From JBFHRE01 sp041746105 (GTDB taxonomy: Bacteria; Actinomycetota; Acidimicrobiia; Spongiisociales; ZC4RG35), in assembly GCA_041746105.1 (NCBI GenBank), contig JBGTHP010000041.1, forward strand, positions 1-64,000: DNA of 64,000 nt, given 5' to 3'. Each line of letters opens with the position of its first letter. Position 1 is the first letter of the stretch. A model generated the notes under the pieces. It did not search any database. It saw nothing but the letters and a program-made list of their open reading frames with translations, and had not been told where the DNA came from. Shown one piece after another: positions 58,989 through 64,000 of this stretch. Both the position numbers and the translations under genes were made by a program.

Positions 58989-61900
58989 GTGCGCGCGATG
59001 CTCGACGGCAACGAGGCCGCCGCCAGAGTGGCATATGCACTCAGCGAAGTAATAGCCATCTACCCGATCACTCCCGCCTCCCCGATGGGGGAGATGGCCG
59101 ACGCCTGGTCGCAACGCCGGCAAGCCAACCTGTGGGGGGTGGTGCCCGATGTGGTCGAAATGCAGTCGGAGGGCGGCGCCGCCGGCGCACTTCACGGCGC
59201 ACTCCAGGCAGGAGCGCTCAGCACGACGTTCACGGCTTCCCAGGGCCTTCTGTTGATGCTGCCCAACATGTACAAGATCGCAGGCGAGTTGACTCCAACT
59301 GTCGTACACGTCGCAGCCCGGACGATCGCAACCCACGCGCTGTCGATCTTTGGCGACCATTCCGACGTCATGGGTGCACGCCAAACCGGTTTTGCGATGC
59401 TCTCGTCGGGTTCGGTGCAAGAGGCTCAAGATTTCGCGCTGATTGCCCACGCCGCCACCCTCAGGAGCCGGGTCCCTTTTCTTCATTTCTTCGACGGGTT
59501 TCGCACATCACACGAGATCAATCAAGTGGAAACCATCGACGACACGGTGCTCAAGGCCATGATCGACGAGGGCTTGATAAACGAGCACAGGATGAGAGCC
59601 CTTAACCCTGCCCAGCCCGTCATCAGAGGGACAGCCCAGAACCCAGACGTGTTTTTCCAGGCACGCGAGGCATCCAATCCGTACCACCTCGCCGTGTCAG
59701 GAACCGTGGCGGCGGAGATGGATACATTCTTTCAACTCACAGGACGTCGTTATCAGCCGTTCCAATACGTCGGCCATCCCGAGGCGGACAAGGTGATCGT
59801 GCTGATGGGATCAGGCGCAGGAGCGGTGCGAGATCTAGTGGGTCGCCGAAGCGCAGAGGGCGCCAAAGTGGGCGCGGTCGTCGTCCGGCTCTACCGACCA
59901 TTCGACTCAGAGGCATTTCTCGAGGTGCTCCCCAACTCGGTCGAGGCGGTCGCCGTTCTCGACAGAACCAAAGAGCCGGGCGCAACGGCCGACCCACTCC
60001 ACCTAGACGTCCTCGCCACGCTGGCAGAAAGCGACCGCCAGATCGTGGCGATCGGAGGACGCTACGGGTTGTCCTCCAAGGAGTTCACACCGGCAATGGT
60101 CGATGCCATCTTCGGCGAGCTCGATTCAGGGTCTCCCCGGCGTCGATTCACTATCGGAATCCGCGATGACGTGACCAACACCAGCCTCGAATATCGAGAG
60201 GATCTCTGGGATGAACCAGACGACGTGCAAAGGGCGATCTTTTTCGGGCTCGGCAGTGACGGCACCGTGGGAGCAAACAAGACCACGGTCAAGATCATTG
60301 GAGACGAAACCGACCTATACGCCCAGGGTTACTTCGTCTACGACTCCAAGAAGTCGGGGGCCCGGACTGTCTCTCATCTCCGATTCAGCCCGAGGCCGAT
60401 CGAGTCCACCTATCTGATTCGGCAGGCTGGGTTTGTGGCTTGCCATCAATTCGGGTTCCTGGACCAAGTCGATGTCCTCGCCCACGCCGCCCCCGGAGCC
60501 ACGTTCCTGCTCAATAGCCCGCACCCGGCCGACACGGTTTGGGACCATCTACCGGCTGATGTCCAACGATCCATTGTCGAAAAGAAAATCGAACTCCATG
60601 TGGTCGACGCGCATAGGATCACGAGCGAGGTGGGCCTGGGAGGACGAATCAACACCGTTCTTCAGACTTGCTTCTTCGCGCTTACCTCGATGCTCGAGTT
60701 CGACGCCGCAATCTCTTCTGTGCGAAGACAGATTCAGAAGGTCTACGGAAAACGCGGTGAAGTGGTTGTCCGTCGCAATCTCGCCGTCATCGATCTTGCC
60801 CTCGACGGCTTGGCCAGAGTGGAGGTCCCGGTCGCCAGTTCTCCGACACCGGAGCGGCCGCGAGCGGTCGTGCCCGAAATCGCCCCTGACTTCGTGAAAC
60901 GGGTGACCGCGATGATGATGCAAGGAAACGGCGACCTGCTGCCCGTTTCCGCCTTGCCGGTCGATGGCACCTTCCCGACCGGCACTGCTCGTTTCGAGCG
61001 CCGATCGATCGCTCAAGAGATTCCGATCTGGGACCAGGAGATCTGTATCGATTGTGCCAGGTGCGTGTTGGTCTGCCCCCACGCCGCCATCCGGATGAAG
61101 ATCTTTCCCCGCTCGATCATCGACGATCATCCGGAATCGCCGACACCGTTCAAAGCGGCCACGGGGCGCGAATGGGAGGGGAGCTACTTGACGATTCAGG
61201 TGGCACCCGACGATTGCACCGGGTGCGGTGTGTGCGTCGACATATGCCCGGCGCGTTCGAAAGAACAGGCGAAACACAAGGCGATCGACATGATGCCGAA
61301 GGAGGCCCACCTGGAGCGCGAACGGATTCGTTTCGACAGATTCCTGGAGTTGCCAGAAACCAGGAAACGCCTGCTCAAGCTCGACACCGTGAAAGGGTCT
61401 CAGCTGGTACAGCCACTTTTTGAGTTCTCAGGCGCCTGCGCCGGATGTGGGGAAACGCCATACGTCAAGCTGATCAGCCAGATGTTCGGCGACCGGATGA
61501 TGGTTGCGAACGCGACCGGCTGTTCATCGATCTACGGCGGGAACCTCCCCACCACGCCGTGGACCACAAACGCCGAAGGAGCCGGACCCGCATGGTCGAA
61601 CTCGCTCTTCGAGGACAACGCCGAGTTTGGACTTGGCATGAGGCTGGCGCTCGACCAGTTGACAAAGGACGCCAGGCTGTTGGTCACCGCCCTCGCCCCC
61701 GACCTCGGGGTTCTGGCCGTGGAGCTGCTGGACGCAGACCAGAGCGACGAAGCAGGGCTGGAGCTGCAAAAAGAGAGGGTTGTCGATCTCAAGAAGGCGC
61801 TAGTTGGCATAGAAGGAACCCTTGCCAGACGACTGGAGGCGGTCGCCGACAATCTGGTCGAAAGATCGCTGTGGATCGTGGGTGGCGATGGCTGGGCCTA

Positions 61901-62537
61901 CGACATCGGCTTCGGAGGACTCGATCATGTTCTGGCTTCGGGCCGCAATGTCAACATCCTCGTTCTGGACACCGAGGTCTACTCCAACACCGGGGGCCAG
62001 GCATCAAAGGCGACCCCGCGGGCCGCCGTGGCCAAATTCGCATCGGGCGGCAAGGCGACAGGCAAAAAGGACCTGGGCCAGATCGCCATGAGTTACGGGA
62101 ATGTGTACGTCGCCCAGATTGCGATGGGGGCCAATATGACCCAGACGGTGAGAGCCCTCCACGAGGCCGCCGCCCATCCCGGGGTCTCCCTCATCCTGGC
62201 GTACAGCCCGTGCATCGCTCATGGAATTGAAATGTCGACGCAGATGACGCACCAGAAAGAGGCGGCCGATTCCGGCTGTTGGCCGCTCTTCCGATACGAC
62301 CCCGCACGTGAGGCCGGTGGTGAGCCGGGACTCAGGCTGGATAGCCGCAAACCGACCATCCGTTTTGCAGATTTCGCCTCAAAGGAGGGCCGATTCGCCA
62401 TGGTCAAGAGGACCAATCCCGAAAACGCAGACGAACTGATGCGACTCGCCCAACAAGACATCGACAACCGCTGGCACCTATACGAACAGATGGTGACGAT
62501 TCACCGGACCGCGGAATACGCCGAGGTGAACGAGTGA
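58989..62537 (+). CDS. nifJ: Pyruvate:ferredoxin (flavodoxin) oxidoreductase, single-chain
   Basis: 1182 residues. It oxidises pyruvate to acetyl-CoA and CO2, passing electrons to ferredoxin. All domains are fused in order: the N-terminal TPP domain (YPITPASPMGEMAD), gamma/other domains to about residue 640, two 4Fe-4S clusters (CIDCARCVLVCP and CTGCGVCVDICP), then the C-terminal TPP domain with the proximal cluster Cys (ACAGCGE, later SPCIAHG), GDGWAYDIGFGGLDH and TEVYSNTGGQASKATP. The GTG at 58989 has GGAAGGA upstream. The stop overlaps the DHOD-like gene (GTGA). Confidence 0.95.
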   Translation: MRAMLDGNEAAARVAYALSEVIAIYPITPASPMGEMADAWSQRRQANLWGVVPDVVEMQSEGGAAGALHGALQAGALSTTFTASQGLLLMLPNMYKIAGELTPTVVHVAARTIATHALSIFGDHSDVMGARQTGFAMLSSGSVQEAQDFALIAHAATLRSRVPFLHFFDGFRTSHEINQVETIDDTVLKAMIDEGLINEHRMRALNPAQPVIRGTAQNPDVFFQAREASNPYHLAVSGTVAAEMDTFFQLTGRRYQPFQYVGHPEADKVIVLMGSGAGAVRDLVGRRSAEGAKVGAVVVRLYRPFDSEAFLEVLPNSVEAVAVLDRTKEPGATADPLHLDVLATLAESDRQIVAIGGRYGLSSKEFTPAMVDAIFGELDSGSPRRRFTIGIRDDVTNTSLEYREDLWDEPDDVQRAIFFGLGSDGTVGANKTTVKIIGDETDLYAQGYFVYDSKKSGARTVSHLRFSPRPIESTYLIRQAGFVACHQFGFLDQVDVLAHAAPGATFLLNSPHPADTVWDHLPADVQRSIVEKKIELHVVDAHRITSEVGLGGRINTVLQTCFFALTSMLEFDAAISSVRRQIQKVYGKRGEVVVRRNLAVIDLALDGLARVEVPVASSPTPERPRAVVPEIAPDFVKRVTAMMMQGNGDLLPVSALPVDGTFPTGTARFERRSIAQEIPIWDQEICIDCARCVLVCPHAAIRMKIFPRSIIDDHPESPTPFKAATGREWEGSYLTIQVAPDDCTGCGVCVDICPARSKEQAKHKAIDMMPKEAHLERERIRFDRFLELPETRKRLLKLDTVKGSQLVQPLFEFSGACAGCGETPYVKLISQMFGDRMMVANATGCSSIYGGNLPTTPWTTNAEGAGPAWSNSLFEDNAEFGLGMRLALDQLTKDARLLVTALAPDLGVLAVELLDADQSDEAGLELQKERVVDLKKALVGIEGTLARRLEAVADNLVERSLWIVGGDGWAYDIGFGGLDHVLASGRNVNILVLDTEVYSNTGGQASKATPRAAVAKFASGGKATGKKDLGQIAMSYGNVYVAQIAMGANMTQTVRALHEAAAHPGVSLILAYSPCIAHGIEMSTQMTHQKEAADSGCWPLFRYDPAREAGGEPGLRLDSRKPTIRFADFASKEGRFAMVKRTNPENADELMRLAQQDIDNRWHLYEQMVTIHRTAEYAEVNE

Positions 62538-63568
62538 CCTCCGCCCGATTCGATCTCTCAACCCGTTACCTCGGGTTGCACCTGGAGCATCCGATAATCC
62601 CATCGTCGTCGCCTCTCACCGGCGACATCGACCGCCTTCACGGTTTGGTCGAGGCGGGCGCTCCGGCGGTGGTGCTCCCCTCACTGTTCGAAGAACAGAT
62701 CGAACACGATGCCATGGCGATACACCACGGGTTCGAGTACGGCTCAGGCGAGTACGCGGAGGCGATCTCGGGATACTTTCCCGAGGTCGACGACTACAAC
62801 TCCGGCTCCGAGGCGTATCTTGGCCTTGTAGGACGGGCGAAACGGGAGCTGTCCATTCCGATCATCGCCAGCCTCAACGGCACCACTTCCGGCGGATGGA
62901 CCCTTTACGCAAAAATCTTGGAGGATGCCGGCGTCGATGCGCTTGAATTGAACATCTACCTCGTTGGATCCGACCCCCTTGAGAGTTCGAGCGCGATAGA
63001 AGCCCGATATCTCAACTTGATCTCCCAGGTCCGCTCCGAGGTCGAGATTCCGATCGGGGTCAAGATCGGACCGTTCTTTTCCTCCATCGGCCACATGGCC
63101 AAACGGATGGCAGACGCCGGCGCCGACGCCCTGGTCCTCTTCAATCGGTTCTACCAGCCCGATATCGACCTCGAGACTCTCGCGGTCGACCCCAGCCTGG
63201 TGCTTTCGACGCCGCACGAGCTCAGGCTGACGCTGCGCTGGATAGCTCTCCTGCGCGGCAGGATCGATTGCGAACTCGCCGCCGCTACCGGCGTTCACGG
63301 AGCGCAAGAGGCTCTCAAGGCAGTTCTCACGGGCGCCGACGCCGTGATGATGGCAGCCGCCCTGCTCCAGAATGGGCCGGGTCATCTACGAGTCGTCCTC
63401 GAAGGAATGCGCAGCTGGTTCGAGGCTCATGGTTACGAGTCGCTGGCTCAGGCGAAAGGAAGCCTTTCACATGCCAACTCGCCCAACCCGGGGGCCTACG
63501 AACGCGCCAACTACATGCGCACACTCGTGACGTATTCGTCGGACTGGCGGGCGGGTTCGCTCAGCTGA
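62534..63568 (+). CDS. Dihydroorotate dehydrogenase-like FMN protein, partner of nifJ
   Basis: 344 residues of the DHOD/TIM-barrel fold: TRYLGLHLEHPIIPSSSPL at the N-terminus, IPIIASLNGTTSGGW, the central DALELNIYLVGSDP, IPIGVKIGPFF and C-terminal GVHGAQEALKAVLTGADAVM where FMN phosphate binds. The catalytic Cys/Ser loop of true PyrD enzymes is not evident. Homologues are often encoded next to nifJ and are probably not involved in pyrimidine synthesis; function remains open. Coupled to nifJ by a 4-bp overlap. Confidence 0.83.
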   Translation: MTSARFDLSTRYLGLHLEHPIIPSSSPLTGDIDRLHGLVEAGAPAVVLPSLFEEQIEHDAMAIHHGFEYGSGEYAEAISGYFPEVDDYNSGSEAYLGLVGRAKRELSIPIIASLNGTTSGGWTLYAKILEDAGVDALELNIYLVGSDPLESSSAIEARYLNLISQVRSEVEIPIGVKIGPFFSSIGHMAKRMADAGADALVLFNRFYQPDIDLETLAVDPSLVLSTPHELRLTLRWIALLRGRIDCELAAATGVHGAQEALKAVLTGADAVMMAAALLQNGPGHLRVVLEGMRSWFEAHGYESLAQAKGSLSHANSPNPGAYERANYMRTLVTYSSDWRAGSLS

Positions 63569-64000
63569 CGACGATCTCAAAGCGGTCGAGCAAAGTGGCG
63601 TTCGCTCGAAGCGCTGCCACCGCGACGACATCACCCCTCCGCTCAATCATCAAGAAATGGTGTTCGGCCACCTGGACGATGGAGGTCAAGCCTCCAGGAC
63701 ATTCCGTGACTTCGTACAAATCCCGTCCGCCACCACCGGAGACGACATAGTAGACGGAACCGACGACAAAGTGCTGATAGTTGTGGTCGTGACCCTGAAG
63801 GACCAGATCGACCCCGGCGCTCTCGAATCGGTCGACCCAGGCCTCGACAACATCCGCCGTCGCTCCGTGCCTGGAACAACTGACCGCCGGCTGATGGAAG
63901 ACGGCGATAACCACAGATTCCCTCAAACTCTCGAGTTCACGGTCGAGCCATTCGAGTTGAAGGGAGTCAATCGGTCATTCGCGTCCAACACCAGAATGGC
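63561..64000 (-). pseudogene. Calcineurin-like metallophosphoesterase, C-terminal part; possible frameshift near the window edge
   Basis: The frame ending at 63561 encodes an LEWLDRELESLRES helix, VVIAVFHQPAVSC, LVLQGHDHNYQHF and YYVVSGGGGRDLY, the C-terminal metal-binding half of purple-acid-phosphatase-like enzymes. The frame meets a TGA at 63977-63975. Beyond it the expected LVLDANDR strand is found in a different frame (64000 to about 63971), joining if one base is missing. So the gene is either frameshifted or affected by a sequence error; the N-terminal half lies outside the window. It overlaps the DHOD-like gene end by 8 bp. Confidence 0.6.

Noticed and set aside
63975..63977. In-frame TGA as a second selenocysteine codon
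   Set aside because: The position is not a catalytic residue of metallophosphoesterases and no hairpin follows; a frameshift explains it better.
1..64000. CRISPR arrays, insertion sequences, prophage, rRNA or tRNA genes
   Set aside because: Intergenic gaps were read on both strands; none shows regular repeats, transposase motifs, cloverleaf-like sequence or rRNA-like conservation. A tRNA scan was not possible, so a tRNA could still be missed.

Overview
The window reads as chromosomal DNA of a high-GC actinobacterium, most likely an uncultured lineage near Acidimicrobiia. Supporting signs are clpS followed by a DUF2017 gene, an XRE regulator in front of a heparin-binding-haemagglutinin-like Lys/Ala/Pro-rich protein, an EtfD-type membrane Fe-S oxidoreductase, degenerate SLH-like Cys-pair repeats behind an M23 peptidase, and many genes whose start codon lies only 6-8 nt after a TAnnnT -10 element (leaderless mRNAs). 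No rRNA, tRNA, CRISPR array, insertion sequence or phage gene was recognised. Coding density is very high and overlapping ATGA/GTGA junctions are common.

Layout. 1-7965 (minus): two FtsX-type permeases and two ATPases, then selD, whose active-site codon is UGA (selenocysteine) with a hairpin right behind it. 8-16 kb: greA, mgtE, a lipoprotein, an M23 peptidase, nadE with a class IV PLP gene, a small membrane protein and an M20 amidohydrolase. 15.8-17.8 kb: aroF-tyrA. 17.9-20.2 kb: VIT-family transporter, XRE/HbhA-like pair with a strong terminator, and a DUF4332 protein.

20.3-30.6 kb is a molybdenum-hydroxylase region: mocA and a two-gene XdhC/CoxI-CoxF pair, divergent coxE, coxD in tight linkage with an M15 peptidase and a bacterial eRF1-like protein, a single-domain rhodanese, and coxM-coxL-coxS. 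The large subunit carries AYRGAGR, so it is a form II enzyme and not a proven CO dehydrogenase.

30.7-41.3 kb: TRAM-domain RNA methyltransferase, DUF2017-clpS, a P-loop ATPase with a degenerate Walker A, pheA, and a complete oligopeptide ABC system (oppABCDF). 41.5-50.8 kb: small Cys protein, etfD, a PrxQ-type peroxiredoxin, proline dehydrogenase, proC, and the fadI-fadJ beta-oxidation pair. 50.9-64 kb: DEAD-box helicase, uridine kinase, solitary trpB2, an ECF sigma factor with a likely membrane partner, an anchored cupredoxin, an HDOD protein, a universal stress protein, single-chain pyruvate:ferredoxin oxidoreductase with a DHOD-like partner, and the end of a metallophosphoesterase that may be frameshifted.

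The inferred lifestyle is a heterotroph using peptides, proline and fatty acids, with molybdenum and selenium enzymology and both oxygen-linked (EtfD, peroxiredoxin) and low-potential ferredoxin (PFOR) electron routes. All functions are inferred from sequence motifs read by eye.
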